From positions 15,802,809 through 15,866,808 of the forward strand of contig NW_022145612.1 in the NCBI RefSeq assembly GCF_000002235.5: a stretch of DNA of 64,000 nt, given 5' to 3'. This document shows, in pieces, positions 1-13,100 of the stretch. The position numbers and the translations under genes are program-made. This stretch comes from Strongylocentrotus purpuratus (taxonomy: Eukaryota; Echinodermata; Echinoidea; Camarodonta; Strongylocentrotidae). The notes under the pieces were generated by a model. It was given only the letters and a program-made list of their open reading frames with translations. It ran no database searches and had not been told where the DNA came from. Position 1 is the first letter of the stretch. Every line of letters begins with the position of its first letter.

Positions 1-1375
1 CGACTTCTACCCTGTCTTGTGCTATACTTTCAAAACAATTTGCAATTTGCACAATTATTTTATTGCTTTTTTAAAAACAAAGACTTACGTATCGTGTCTG
101 TGTCAGTTCATCATGGCTATATGCTTATCATGAGAACTGCATGACCCTCCATAGCATGAGCTCCTACGTTCTTTGATCTTCCATTCACATTCGGGGGATT
201 CCTCCGATATTATTAAGCTGTAAAAATAAACCGTTCTATATTTATAGTCTGTAGAAACACCTACCGTAAATTAAAGTACCTTCACAGCAAGCCCTGGGAA
301 TAAATAATGGATGTACATTGATAGTAGGGTTGCAATGCATTTATAGTAGTTCATCATAATTCTTAGTGTAACCAGGTCACACCTCCCTGGTGTAACTTCC
401 TATATGTTATACGAGTCTGATACCAATTATAACCCAAATTAGGGCAAAATCAAATCAAAATTGTCACATTTATGTACTGGTACATGATATTTTTTTCTGT
501 TTCATATTGAATTTTGTATACAGTCATGCACTACTGTACTAGTAATATATGAAAGGTACTCAATTTCTCACTCATTAAAATGTAGGCCTATGCTATATCT
601 TCCAACATAGGATTCTACAAATGATGGTAGATATTTGACAGGAATCCATAGTAACGTTAGCTTGTATGTCGATCATGAGATGCAACTTGAAACCAAAAAG
701 GAAACACACATAGAAAATAAAATCATAACAAAACAAAAGCAAATGGGTTAAAGAGAAATGACAGGATTCTATTTCAGTCTGTATATTCTACAAAAAAATA
801 AAGGAGGATATTTGAGACATTCTGAAAGTGAAATATTTTGTAATTCAAAACAGATGCCAAGAAGGATCATTAGAGAAATAAAAGGATGGAAAAAGATTGT
901 TTAGTAAGATAGGAAGGGATACAATGATATCACATAATGTTATAGCAGTGAAATCTCAATGTGCTCTACAAAAACATCAGTGCGCTAAAATGATTTATGT
1001 TTTTATACAGACAATCATGTTTTGTAATATAAGAAGGATTCATGGAGATCTCTGGATGCAGGAGCTAATATATGCCGTAAAGGGCCAGTTTTCTTTGCAT
1101 GCATAAGGCTAGGATGGACTGACAGATTGTATTGTGTTGATAGGGTCGCTGCATATTTCTTTTCTATAGATATTGTTAACATATCTGTCTAGTTTCTCAC
1201 CATACCACTCAGTTTATTGATACATTCCTCCTATGAATTATATAATGGTTGAGCGATTTTATCAACAAGTTGCCACTGATATTTTTTTTGATCAGGTCAA
1301 ACACTGTTGAAAACTGTATAGCGCAGATAACAATTTCTCATACTCACCGTTGAGGGCGTGTAAAATCAAATATGT
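1..1375. other. AT-rich non-coding DNA, no gene seen
   Basis: No exon-like stretch with a recognisable protein and no clear repeat. The short open frames here have no recognisable domain and no splice-flanked conserved block. It may be intron or upstream DNA of SELENBP1, whose first exons are not in the window. Confidence 0.5.
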
Positions 1376-1660
1376 TTAAAGGGGAAGTCCACCCTGATAT
1401 TAGGTTGGTTTTGATTGAGGCAATATAATCATGATAGAAACAGGTCAGTAAAAGGTTGAGAAAGACAATTTAAAACAAAAAAAGTCATGAAATTTTGAAT
1501 AATAGAGGCAATAACATGAGAGAAACAGGTATGGTAAGTGAAAGGTTGAGAAAAACAATTAAAACAAAAAAAAGTCATGAAATTTTGAAGGTGCAATCAA
1601 TTAAACACAAATTGGCAACTCTGTGACATATCTTGCGAGCTCCCCTCCCATTTGACCTGA
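1376..1660 (+). repeat. Dispersed repeat starting TTAAAGGGGAAGTCCACC, copy 1
   Basis: This block begins with TTTAAAGGGGAAGTCCACC and shares its start and an inner stretch (AAACACAAATTGGCAAC, then GACATATCTTGC) with an inverted copy at 33735-33991, so it is a dispersed family. Inside it a unit of about 85 bp is present twice in tandem (about 1418-1500 and 1505-1590), each ending AAGTCATGAAATTTTGAA. The right edge is unclear. It is probably a non-autonomous DNA transposon; no coding sequence is visible. Confidence 0.6.
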
Positions 1661-3579
1661 ACTAAAAACTTCTAAAATCTATATTATTCCTTAAAGGGAT
1701 TGGGTAATTTTGTCTCAGATTCTGAAACAAAATCCTGGATATAGCTCATGCTGCAATGATAATTATAAACCTTCAGGTCAGTCAGTCTATTGGGAGAATG
1801 AGTATGGTAAAACCGCTCACCTAAAGATTTTTAAAACTTTTTTGAGGCACTTCATGATCATTTTGAAGCGCAATTTGTTTAGGGCTTCAGTATTACACCA
1901 TATCACAGACACTGATAACACGTTGGGCCATGCATCTCAGATTTAACATTGTTACACGATGCCTCTAAGAAAATTTTCAATCATATATTTAACCTAAATG
2001 TTATTATTGCAAATGTGCTTTTATACAACACTGGTATGAAACAAATCTATTCTATCATCAATTACTAAAGAAATTAGAGTTTATGAAAACATTTTCTGAA
2101 CAGAGTAAATTGGAGAGGAGCTTTCTTGAGAGTAAAAGAAGAGTAATATATTAAACAGGCAGGTTTTACGTACAGGAGGAAATTTGTTTATGGTTTGAAA
2201 ATGACACTCAGCAATCCGTAAGACTTCCTAAACACGTTTGACGGCTCAAAGTTCAAGGCTGTCTGGGATTGTGATCATTATGCTGCGTATTCAATATTTA
2301 TAGTTTGATACGGTATGATGTAAGGGCTCTTACCTAATTGACCAAACATTTGCTTACTCTATGACCAAGTGTATAGGTTTTTTCTTAATTGTACTGGCAA
2401 AGTGCTTGCACGTTTCACACACCAAAGGTTTAATGCCGTCCAACTTGAATGTCATTAAAAAAAGACACGTCAGTATTTACAGTTTGAAATACTATATCGT
2501 CTCTGTCTGGAAACAGGTCAAAAAGGGATCATGTGTTGAGCATGCTCAGTTTGTTTAACTATTCAAACAATTAGACCTGGGAATCCTGATTATTTGTTCT
2601 TGCTTCTATTCTATCCTTTACTCTACCAGGATTATGCTGTGTTGGCAAAAAAAGGTCCAGTTTGTATTTCACATTTTAAGATCTTATAACGTTTTCCCCC
2701 TTCTTCTTATTTGATTAAATTATGTTGCATAAATGAAAGAGTCATTTAAAGGTATTGTTTATAACTTCCAAGAATGCATGTTGAAAAAATGGCTAAATGG
2801 TGGTAAGAAGCATGATAATCAAGGTTCTGATTGTGGTATGAAATTTCTTAGAAATAACTTGAGTTCCTATGATGTATATGATTATAGGGTTACATGTGTC
2901 ATAGTTTTTTTCTTAAAAACAAACTAACAATTTTACACTATATATAGATATCTGTCTAACTTTCAAAGATTTTATTCTTACATTCCTATCCAATTGAATA
3001 TACATCTGAAATATTTTATTGACTTTGTGAAAATGTTAAATAGCGCATTTAGAACAAAGAATGAGGAATAATTCTCAAAAACTATAGTGTATTGTGTTGA
3101 TTGATGGATAATATATAGAAATATCCCAAAAGAAAGTCTGTAATGAATTAACAACATCTCTTAGTCTGTCAATTAGGATCTCTTAAGATATAGTCATGGT
3201 TTGGGTAATTTCTTTTACCGTCTAATTTCTTTGGAGGTTGAGATTTTACATAACAGCGCAGGCTGGTTATACTATTGGTGTAAAGAGTGATATATGTGAC
3301 AGAAATATGAAAATCAGACGTCTTTATATTGCTGATTTGAAAGTGGTCCGTAAAGTGTACAAAATGTAGGAATATATGCTTAGTGAAGGTGTAGGAAGTC
3401 AATGTTTCCTCTTCATACGTATGATATCTTATGAATGATTTTAGGAAATGTATATCGGACCTTTATATCCAAGGTACTTTTGTAATGCCATGTCAGAGAT
3501 ACTGTATGAGTCTGAGTCTACACTGGTTGAGTAAAGATAATATGTACATGAAAGTAAATTGATTTAATGTTATTTTCAG
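1661..3579. other. AT-rich non-coding DNA left of the first SELENBP1 exon
   Basis: Nothing gene-like was recognised. A ~28-bp stretch around 2231-2258 (ACACGTTTGACGGCTCAAAG and following) recurs with one change near 4264-4290, so both are probably remnants of one dispersed repeat. The stretch just left of 3580 is the intron leading into the first visible SELENBP1 exon. Confidence 0.5.
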
Positions 3580-6199
3580 ATATAGTCTCACATGACAAGA
3601 TATTTAAAGGAATCCATGTTTTATTTTGGACTCAGAATGGAAGTTGGGCTGCAGAGAAAGTGATCACCATCCCTCCCAAGACTGTGGATAATTGGGCCTT
3701 GCCTGAAATGCCAGGTTAGTGCACAATCAACGACTATAATATTCAGGTCTGGATGATGACAGACACTATAGCCTGGCTAACTGAGAACTTGAAGCATATG
3801 AAACAAGAAAGGCTAATTGGCAGATTGGTGTTAGGGGGACATATAACCCATCCCATTACATCAAACAATGTGGGTTACCATAAGTACACATTAAGTACCT
3901 TCTAAATATGCCATATGACAATTTTGGTTTTGACATTTTTTACATCTGATATTTTTACATCTAACATTTGGCATTTTTAGCTCTTACAATTATCACCTCA
4001 AACACAATCCAATTTTTAGGGCAATTTTGACTTTCCTTTTACATGGAAGCTTGTTGCATGCACCCTCAAATTTTGATTTTAGTATATACATATAACTTTT
4101 CCAAATGTCGATCATTGAAATTTTACATTGCATTTCAGAGATATAATATATTATATATTATATTATATTATATTATATTATATTATATTTCATGCTATTG
4201 CAAACTCTGCCTAAATGGCATTGAGGTCAGCTCGTACAGTATGTGATACGTGCACTTGGCTTAACACGTTTGACGTCTCAAAGTTCAAGATTTATTGAAT
4301 TTTCAATGGCTTTGTTCAATATTTATATATTTGAATATATTATGATAACCCCTTTTGTTCATTATATTGCTATTATGCATCTAAACAAATATTTGGATGT
4401 GTTTGTGACAATTTTTAAGAGTAGAATTCATGTATGGCATAATAATAGTAAAATTAATATGACGGCTCATTTAAAACACAAAGATATAAATATTTTGCCT
4501 ATAACCTCAATATTCAAGGAAATATCAATATGACCCCTTAATTTCAAACCTGTGAACAATTTATTATTCGCAAATATTAGCAAAAATTACCCCCATGTTA
4601 TGTGAAATTTCTAATTGCGTACTCAAAGTCACTGTGAAGAGACACACATTGATATCTCTTGCTCTTTAAAAACATATATATACCCCTTTTTTCAGATCTG
4701 CAAACATTACCCATTTTTACGTGAAATTTCTAGCTATCATGCATACACAAAGTCCATATGAAGACACATGCATTGGTCACCGAAGGAAATAATTGATATT
4801 ATGATTTACAATGGCTTTTTCCCTCCTTTTCAGGTCTTATCACAGACATCCTGATATCAATGGACGACAGGTTTCTGTACCTCAGCAATTGGCTTCATGG
4901 TGATCTGCGTCAGTATGACATCACTGACACCAAGAACCCTAAGCTTGTTGGACAGGTAGGTGGGAGCTAGTCCAAACCCTGATTCACATGACAACTGAAC
5001 ATTGATGAAGAGATATCTTCCACTAAGAGATAGAAGGCTGTCTTTTAGCTCTAAGCATTTAGTATTATGAACCCACTGACCACATGAACCATATAGCCTC
5101 TATGTTAAGGCTATGAGAATGAGATACTTGAGTCATCAATGGTTTAAAATTTAATGTCCCAACACTTTCTATCATTCCCCACGCATTTCCAGATTTTTTT
5201 TTTTAGGGGCTACTTTGCAAGCTTGCTTGCATAAAAAATAACACTCTTTAATTTGCTTTGCATTGAAATAGATTTTTTTGTGTGTGGCCCTTTTATGATT
5301 TTTGGGGGCCCTTTTTAGCATTTCTGGGGCGAATTTTTCCCCTGTATGGTTTCATGTGCAAAGTGTGCCAAAGTGTCAATGGGAATTGGTGAAGACAGGG
5401 AATACCATTGAGATTTGTTCACACTTTGTATCTTGTGTGTCCCAGATCTTCATTGGAGGTTCTATCGTCTCGGACGGAGCAGTCAAGGTCACTAAAGACA
5501 CGGAGATGACCAGTCAGCCGGATCCTCTCTATGTCAAAGGTCGTAAGGTCACAGGAAGTACTCAGATGATCCAGCTTAGCTTGGATGGCAAGCGTCTCTA
5601 CGTCACCATGTCTCTATACAGTATGTGGGACAAACAGTTCTATCCAGATCTCATGAAGTGAGTATCCAAACGTTTAGGGCTGGTCACAAATCATTGGTAT
5701 ATGACGACCCCCCCCCCCCCCCCAACAAAAAATCTGTGGAGAAAATGCATGTTGCCCCACTGATTTAGACCAAAATAAGCCTTCAGCACTGGTTGGTTTC
5801 CAGATTTAATACATTTTCTACATAGACTGATTGATTATTTTTGTTCTAACATTTACTAGTTTTATGAATATGGCCTACAATGTCTTTGGCTGAAGGATTG
5901 AAGTGCCATGCTCGGGGCTTGAACCCACAACTTTTTGATTCCCCAGTCTAGTGTTTGAACCACTATTGATTCAATGTTTACCTATCTTGAATTCTGACAG
6001 CACCGGGTCTGTGCTCCTTCAGCTCGACGTTGACACCGAGAAGGGAGGTCTGACGGTCAACAATGACTTCCTGGTCGACTTTGGAGATGATCCTGAAGGC
6101 CCTGCCCTGGCTCATGAGGTGCGCTACCCTGGAGGGGACTGCACCTCAGACATCTTTATCATAGATACAGAAACCGAAGAGATCCAGTCCCAGTTGTAG
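3580..6199 (+). CDS. SELENBP1: Selenium-binding protein 1 / methanethiol oxidase, C-terminal exons (partial)
   Basis: SELENBP1-family proteins oxidise methanethiol to formaldehyde, hydrogen peroxide and hydrogen sulfide in the cytosol. Exons: <3580-3714, 4834-4955, 5446-5657 and 6001-6199 (stop TAG). Reading frame is continuous across GT-AG introns with phases 1, 0 and 2. Diagnostic blocks are [56 protein letters not shown] and [15 protein letters not shown], all near-identical to the C-terminal third of human SELENBP1. The N-terminal two-thirds lies off the left edge. The left limit of the first exon is uncertain: an acceptor at 3577-3579 and another at 3633-3635 both keep the frame, and the human protein resembles only the part after about 3636. 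The terminal tail after GGDC is longer than in human. It is convergent with SIN3A, about 9.4 kb away. Confidence 0.96.
4141..4189. repeat. (TTATA)n microsatellite
   Basis: A run of TATTA/TTATA units in a SELENBP1 intron between exons 3714 and 4834. Simple sequence, likely length-polymorphic. Confidence 0.9.
5872..5968 (-). repeat. Fragment of a tRNA-derived SINE head
   Basis: Read on the minus strand this contains TAGTGGTTCAAACACTAGACT-like A-box sequence followed by a good pol III B box (GGTTCAAGCCC, 5925-5915). That is the head of a tRNA-derived SINE of the kind common in marine invertebrates. The body is not visible. It ends about 30 bp before the acceptor of the last SELENBP1 exon. Confidence 0.55.
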
Positions 6200-6337
6200 G
6201 CGTTGATAGCTCATATGTGTGCATACAATTGTAATCCGGCCTATAACATTGTACATTTAATTGATGCCATTAAAGCTCGGTTATCATAACGTGGGTTGAG
6301 TTTAAAGAGATATGTATGCCTTGTGATTGTTTTCATC

Positions 6338-6343
6338 AATAAA
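6338..6343 (+). promoter_or_regulatory. Candidate poly(A) signal of SELENBP1
   Basis: AATAAA, 139 bp past the SELENBP1 stop codon, is the first canonical signal downstream on this strand. This placement gives a short 3' UTR. No transcript evidence. Confidence 0.5.
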
Positions 6344-6781
6344 TATGGGGTCCCTTTCTGGGTATTCGGCAGTGTTTACCCCCATAACATTTAATCAGGG
6401 CCAATGGTGGAAAAGTATTTCTATATGAATATATAACCAAATAAGGGATATTGATTAATAATATTATTACCGATACTCGGTTCTTGTATAGCGCATATCA
6501 CATTATATAACGTCTCCATGCGCTTCCAAAGAGTTTTGGAAATTATTACCCGTTGCTGATTGAATTTTATCCCTTTACATAATAAGTATTCACATAATAT
6601 CAGATATATAGATTATTTGCATCCATTTAATCTATGCTATATTTTTACAACTATGTATATATACAGAAAATAGAGTTGTGGTGTTAAGAGGTATGTTTAT
6701 TGTAGTAGCCAAATATATAGTTAAGAGAGGAACAAATACAAATGATAGTTTTACTATTACTTTTCCATGAACCATTTTCCC

Positions 6782-7749
6782 TTAGCAGGGGTTGGTTGGC
6801 CGAATCCTCAATCTCCACTCTCTTCTGTTCCCTGTTTGAGCCGCTGTCAGATTTAGTTCCTTCTTTAAGTAACCTTCCTTCCAACAAGTTTCCGGCCTTC
6901 CTCTTCCTCTGCTTCCTTCCACTGCTCGCGTCATACGGTCTTTTGCTCGTTTTCCTTCATCAGCCCACTCCGATTGTCCAAACCATCTCAATCTCATATC
7001 CCTAGCCAACTCCAGGATGTTACCTACCTTTAGCTCCTTTCTTATTTCCTTGTTTCTTCTTCTGTCTCTTAATGTTACCCCTAGTATATCCTTTGTAACA
7101 TCCTCATTTCTGTCATTTTCAATATTTGTTTTTCCTTCTTCATCAGAGTCCATGACACCGTTCTCACTCACTTTGAAAGTGGTCTTAGTTAGACCGCTCC
7201 AGACCGCTCCAGAGGAACGGGTCTTGAGGAACGGTTTGCGAGCGTTCACACTCCGAGCAGTTTTTATGGCTCAAACCGCTCCACGAGTCAAAGTGGTCTT
7301 GTTGCTATGGCAGCTCAGGTCAGCAGATAAATTTTTTCGCGCGCGGAATCCAAACCGTATGTACCGTACTACATGTTTCGCACCGAAGGTCACTAGCTCC
7401 CTTCCGTTCAAAGTACGCTTTCCTGGACCACTTTGAGCATTCTCACTCACCTAAGAACCGCTCCTGAGGAGCGGGTCTTAGTTAGAGCGCTCCAGAGCGC
7501 TCCAACGAAGTGAGTGAGAACGGGGTCTAAGTTTCAAGGCCAAATAGTAGTACTTTAGTTTCACATGCAGGCATTCATCCCTGAAGACTCCCGCTATCTC
7601 CCTCCACTTGTTCCATGCAGATTTAGCTCTTGCTCTTACTGCTGACTGCGAGCGTCCACCCTTGCTTACTATGGCACCACTGTTCTTGAACCCCTCCACC
7701 TGCTTTAGAACTTCTTCATTATAGTCTGTGATGAATTTGCCCTTGTCTT
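6782..7749 (-). mobile_element. Broken LINE: reverse-transcriptase C-terminal part, split by a MITE
   Basis: Two pieces of one non-LTR retrotransposon ORF2 lie on the minus strand. The 7749-7530 piece reads KFITDYNEEV and then ARAKSAWNKWREIAGVFRDE, the region after the RT active site in LINE ORF2 proteins. The 7152-6782 piece carries SWTLMKKEKQILKMTEMRML in one frame, then ILGVTLRDRRRNKEI, LRWFG and GRGRPETCWKE in another, ending at a stop near 6782. The shared C-terminal pattern (TEMRML, GVTLRDRxRN, LRWFGH, RGRP, REWR) is typical of LINE ORF2 tails; the clade is not assigned. The polymerase core (YADD region) is missing, there is at least one frameshift, and the LLYGSE-type segment is lost at the transposon junction. 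It is a dead 5'-truncated copy. Confidence 0.8.
7155..7527. mobile_element. MITE inserted in the LINE
   Basis: The two ends are inverted: ACCGTTCTCACTCACTTTG at the left and CGAAGTGAGTGAGAACGG at the right, 373 bp apart. The interior holds repeated, partly palindromic blocks built on GACCGCTCC and GAGCGCTCC. No coding capacity. It separates the two LINE pieces, so it is younger than the LINE. I could not see a clean target-site duplication, so the superfamily is not assigned. Confidence 0.65.
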
Positions 7750-8573
7750 TTTAATGCCACTAACTAGCACTTCTATTTACAATAAATTTCAGGCATTTCT
7801 TTTCTAATCCCTGCTGCCAGTGTCAGACATCAAGTTTTTTGATGACTTACATGTTGAATGAATCTATGCAGTGTTATGAAAACTACTGCATACAATCTAA
7901 AAGGACCTCTGCCAGGTTCAAGTACTATAACCTTTGCTGCTACAATTAATTGATTTAATTTGAGATTTTATTGCTTTTTGCATTTAAGACTGTACAAGAG
8001 ATAGAGAGAGAGAGATGTAATTCTTAATGCAACAAATTCATTAAACTAGGATTGTTGAATCATTGAAGATTTTGTTTCATTGATTGAATGACTTTATTAA
8101 TGATGAAATAATATATATCTAAGTCACATGTAGAGGTTTACCAATTGGTTAATGCAACTTTTATTTTTTCACATATATACCTCTATGTCATGAAATTTGT
8201 GCCTTGACAATTTTAACTTGAATTTATATTCTGAAATGAGATATATTTGATCTTGATTTAATATGATCTATTGTTGAGAATGATTCCCTTAAGTTTCTTT
8301 CACCTATTTAATCATTAAACTTTATAGATTGTGATTGCAGCTCTCTCTGAAATATGTGTATGTCTAATATTGTTATAATATGTCTAACATATAATATATC
8401 TATTAATCATTCCTTTGCATGATGTTGTCTCATAATGCAGAAAACAGGACATTAAAATGATTGATTATACATGAACATCTTGGCTATTTTTTTCTTCCTT
8501 CTTGACACCCTTGAAATTAGCTATATGAGAGTCGCTGACATGTAGCTACACGAGATGGGATTACCGTTTTGGC
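7750..8573. other. AT-rich non-coding DNA
   Basis: No gene and no clear repeat was recognised apart from a short GA run near 8001-8014. Confidence 0.5.
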
Positions 8574-10142
8574 TAGTCCGAACATCGTATAAAGAAACGT
8601 TGTATAGTGAAAGGCATGTTTTAACAACAAAAACTAGATGGAGAATTAGGCCGGGTTCCTTCCGTCTGAACATTTAATTGTACAAAGATTGTCCAGTCCA
8701 TTGACCTCATCAAAACTAGTTTCTTTATATAATGTTGATTATTAGTCTGTACACTCATGAACAGTACATGATTCTTCATACAATGTTGTAAAATATAGGT
8801 CCCATATAAATTTCATTCACTCCGAACAGGTTATATGAGAGAGAGAGGGAGAGAGAGGTAGAGGCAGACACAGAGAGTGAGACAGACGTACAGGCAGACA
8901 GAGAGAGAGAGAAGAAGGGGGGGGGGGGGGGAGTAATTAACATGAATCTCAGGGTGGCAAAAGATAATATTGATTATCTTTCTCTCCCCTAACCCTGCCC
9001 CCATTTGCTTAGTGTGTAGTTTAAAGAAATCTGTAATCTTAATCTTTTAGAGTTTGTTCTCGGGATTTAAAAGTTAGTGATTGTGATCGCGAGGCCATGC
9101 TAGCTAGGGGTGTCTATTCATGCTCACAAGTTTGTTAGCCTCTTCACAATAGCTATGTTCACATAAGACCTGCATAGCCTTTGTAGACGTAAACTTTGTT
9201 TGCAAAACCTCAAAGTTATAGACAACAATTCAATACCATCGGCAGGGTTCACATGGGACCAAAACAAAAATTATTCAAAAATTAAAAAAAAAAGTTGGGG
9301 AAACATTCATTATAACCCCAGGCTGGCGTAATCGCATCTGCACAGCACCTTCCAGTGAGGACCTCTCACTGTTCGAGGTTACCGAGCTAACTGTAAGATT
9401 GTTTGTGGTTTATAACGTCAAGTGAATTCAAAGTTTTGTAACCAAAAGTGCGTCTGAACGGTCATTAACTACAAGATAACTTAGCCATGACCTTAACTTA
9501 AAGATAATGGACCGTCTAGTAATCTTATCAAATTGAATGCACAAATCCTAAAGTGCCTCTTACAATTTATTTAATTCAACCGTTACAAATAATTGTATTT
9601 TAATGATCAAGCCATCATGTTCGTCCTACCTAGCAGCAATTAAAGTATGCAATTCGCATTCTGACCACTGAAACACATGTTATCACAGGGGGAATTAAAT
9701 GATTTGTAACGAGGCACTCCAACAAAGATTTGTGCATCAAATTTGGATTAAATTACGAAACTGGTCTATTGGTTAGAATAGTTTGTTAGACAGTGGTGGG
9801 TGTAGCATGGGAGCACCCATATAGGGGGCACTATTCAGACAAAAAGAAATTTATTCAAAACTTGTATAAAGAAACAAATAAAAGATCTTAGTGTAGCTGT
9901 GTAGTGAAGAGAGTATTACAGACTACATGTACATAACAAAATCGTATACAGAAACAAATTTTGGAGAGGTCAATTGACCAGACAGCTAGCCAATCATCAG
10001 TGCACGCTCATGATAAGCCCGTCCAGTTTTTATAACTTTTGTATGATACAAAGTTTTTCAAGTATGATTTATCCAGTTTTCGTTCGAAACGATGTTCAAA
10101 CATGCGTTTCATTATACGTCTCTTTATACAGTGTTCAGACTA
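8574..10142. mobile_element. Unclassified non-autonomous DNA transposon with subterminal repeats
   Basis: The left end (TAGTCCGAACATCGTATAAA at 8574) and the inverted right end (TAGTCTGAACACTGTATAAA read from 10142 on the minus strand) match over roughly 40 bp. A motif close to AACATCGTATAAAGAAAC recurs in both orientations inside: near 8588 (+), 8720 (-), 8781 (-, weaker), 9861 (+), 9942 (+) and 10120 (-). That layout is typical of transposase-binding subterminal repeats. No open reading frame resembles a transposase. A clean target duplication was not found, so edges are approximate. Confidence 0.5.
8837..8932. repeat. Purine-rich GA/G tract
   Basis: About 96 bp of GAGA and AGACAGA units ending in a G run. 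Simple sequence inside the 8574-10142 element. Confidence 0.9.
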
Positions 10143-13100
10143 CAAAAAAAAGTAGCTATAGTATATCACTCTCATGCATTACTCCACAACTGAAACCTAC
10201 AAGTCTACAGGAAAGTCATGACAAATAACGACAGTAACATTTGGTTTTCCCCAAATCATTTTATTACAAGTAGTCTGGCTTAATCAATGGCCATATAACA
10301 CATCTGTACAACTGTAATAATCCTCACACAAATCAAAATGCTATTGATTTTACAAATACACAAATAGAATTAAAAACTTACAGACATAGTCTAGCATTGC
10401 AGCTACAGGATGAAACAAGGTTGGTGTGGGAAAAAACAAGACGATTTCAATTTCAGATAAAGTTTGAAAGGAAAGTTTCCCCTGCTGATTACGGATAGAT
10501 ATTGCTTTGGTAGGACACCATTCACAGGCCTCCATATGATTAATAATCAAAACAAATATTACCTTTACTCCAATTGATACAACTCATTGCTCTATACATT
10601 ACAGCCTAGGAGGAACTTATAACAGTCGCAAGCATACCATTCCTAATCCATCCCTTGTGAAGTGGTGGAGCCAAACTCTGCTTGTAAATTCTAGTACATG
10701 TACATGAATTTCAGTATTATATGTTACGGTATTAATATTCTAATATTCAGAATGGAAATTGACACAGTGCTGCAAGGATTGGATGCATTTCTCCTACCAT
10801 TCTGCTTTTCTTCAAATAAATAATAATGCTCCTGTATATTAGTCTGTGATATCTTCTTTTGCATGAAGGTTTTATAAGTACACGTCTTGCATGAGCCGGC
10901 TTCTGTGTCCAATATCATAGAATACAGTTTTGTCATGGCAGTAAAGATTAAAGTTTCGGAGCCTATTCTTTTCCAAATTGCTGCTAAGATTAGGAGAAAA
11001 TGCAACAGGCATTCCCCCGTTTGTTGTCTGTTGGAAAGATTTAAATCATGCTAACTTTAAGTGATTATGTCAGCAGCTTATCTGATAATGTAAACAGGTA
11101 TCACAGTATTTGCTTTGGAATTAGCATTATCACAGACTTGAAAGAACATGCACTAAAAAGAAATGAACAAAAAAGAAAAGAAAGATAAAAATTTAAAGAA
11201 GCTATTTGAATTAAATATCTGCCCCTCCTTCTGTCTATCAGTACCTAAAATAATGATGTTAATGACAAGATGGTGTTCCTTTTTTCTTCATCTTTTAAAT
11301 GTACTACAGGGTATACCGGGTAAATGTTTTTAAGGAACTGTTCTTTCAGTGGATAGTGGACCAGTTTAATACCAAATCTTTTATAAATGGCTAAGAGCAA
11401 TTACATCTGTAGTAAAATACACCAATTTCTTGACGTACAGTTATCTTATGACCTGCACACAGATACATTGCTCCACTTTGGCATCAACTGATATTCATAT
11501 TTAGAATAGATTATAGTCTGATTTGAAAACTGAAAAAGAGCATTATTTCATGTAGTCTTTCGTAAGTATTTAACATGGAAGTAGATCCTCAAATTGCATT
11601 ATTTGAAAAAAAGTGAAAAGAAACATGGAACAAGAAATGAAGTTCATTTATCAGAAATGGATGATTCCATGTAATCATGTTATGCAGAAATTGATACTTT
11701 TTCGAAGCTCCAGTTCCAATATCCCATGTCTGCCTGTCTGTCCATGTGAAATTCATTTTAAAACTCTATGCATATAAATGTAGCTGCTAAATCAAATCCA
11801 TGATGGCAAATTTACAATTAAATACATACAAAGCGCACATCACTGGATCAAACTCTAAATTTGGGGTTGGTTAACAAATAGTACAGGGTTCTTGCACTTT
11901 GCTCTGGTTGAGCATCCGTCCATCCCCCCGTTATACATTTCTCTATAGACCAATACCACACTCCATCTTCCACTTATCTTTGTAATATGTACCTGTACAA
12001 ACAAGTTTGTACAGAAAGACAAGGGCTAGTTTTTGTAAGTGGTCTTATTCTACAAGCAGATGTCATTCAAAAAAGAACAAAACCATATACTTACATCAAC
12101 CTGATATTGATATAGGAATAATCATTTCTTTTCAGATATTGTACAAAAAATATATTTACATATATATACACACATGTCTCTACACGACACCCAAGTTTCA
12201 AAGTGCAAAGATAGACATGATTTCCAATTTACATTTGTACATGGTTTTACCCATAGATTTACAAATAATTTTTTGTTTTTATTTTTTTGTAGACTATGAC
12301 TAATATTATATTAAAATGAGATTGGAAAAAGAAAGAAAGAAATAATAATTTTACCAAGACATTAAAAGAAAGAGATGCGATGAAATTGGCAACAATAGTC
12401 AAATTTGACTAATAGCCATTATAATACCAAACGAACAACAACAAAAACCTCTCAATACATACAAGCTTGGTTCTTAATAAGACCAGTCACAACAGGTGGG
12501 ACCAAATACCATCTCTTCTATCTTTCACCCTCATTTCACCTCTGTGAAAAGGGGGTTTACAACAGAAAACATGAGCAATAGGGAAAGTAAGTCATCTGTT
12601 GGTTCTAAAAACAATTATGGACTAAATGCAACCATAATCTAGAATTTTACCAAATTAGGAAAAAAAATGTATAACATAATTTTCAATCAAATTTGCCAAG
12701 ATTTGTTAAATAATTCTAACATGGTTGTAGGGAAACTTTTCATGAAGTCCTTTTCCCCCATTACATGCCGACCATTTGAAGCAAATTGTAAATTCATGTC
12801 ATTTTCAATTCACTTTCAAACAATGAACGGTCTCTGCTTATTTCAAGTTAAACCTGAAATGATTAAAAGCTTGCAATGGAAATGAGAGTGCCTTAAAGTC
12901 CTTCCAGATTGTCATATTTAAACAAAGATCTGCAATTATTCAAAGTCTAACTGAGATGGTCATTTTTATATCAAAAGAATGCATTTCTTAGAAGAAATTT
13001 CCCAAGCTCCAAAGAGCAACAGCACCACTCATCTAGTTATACAGATGTATTCCACATTCCTTAACAACTGGTATGTAGAAATGAGATTGATAGCTACAGA

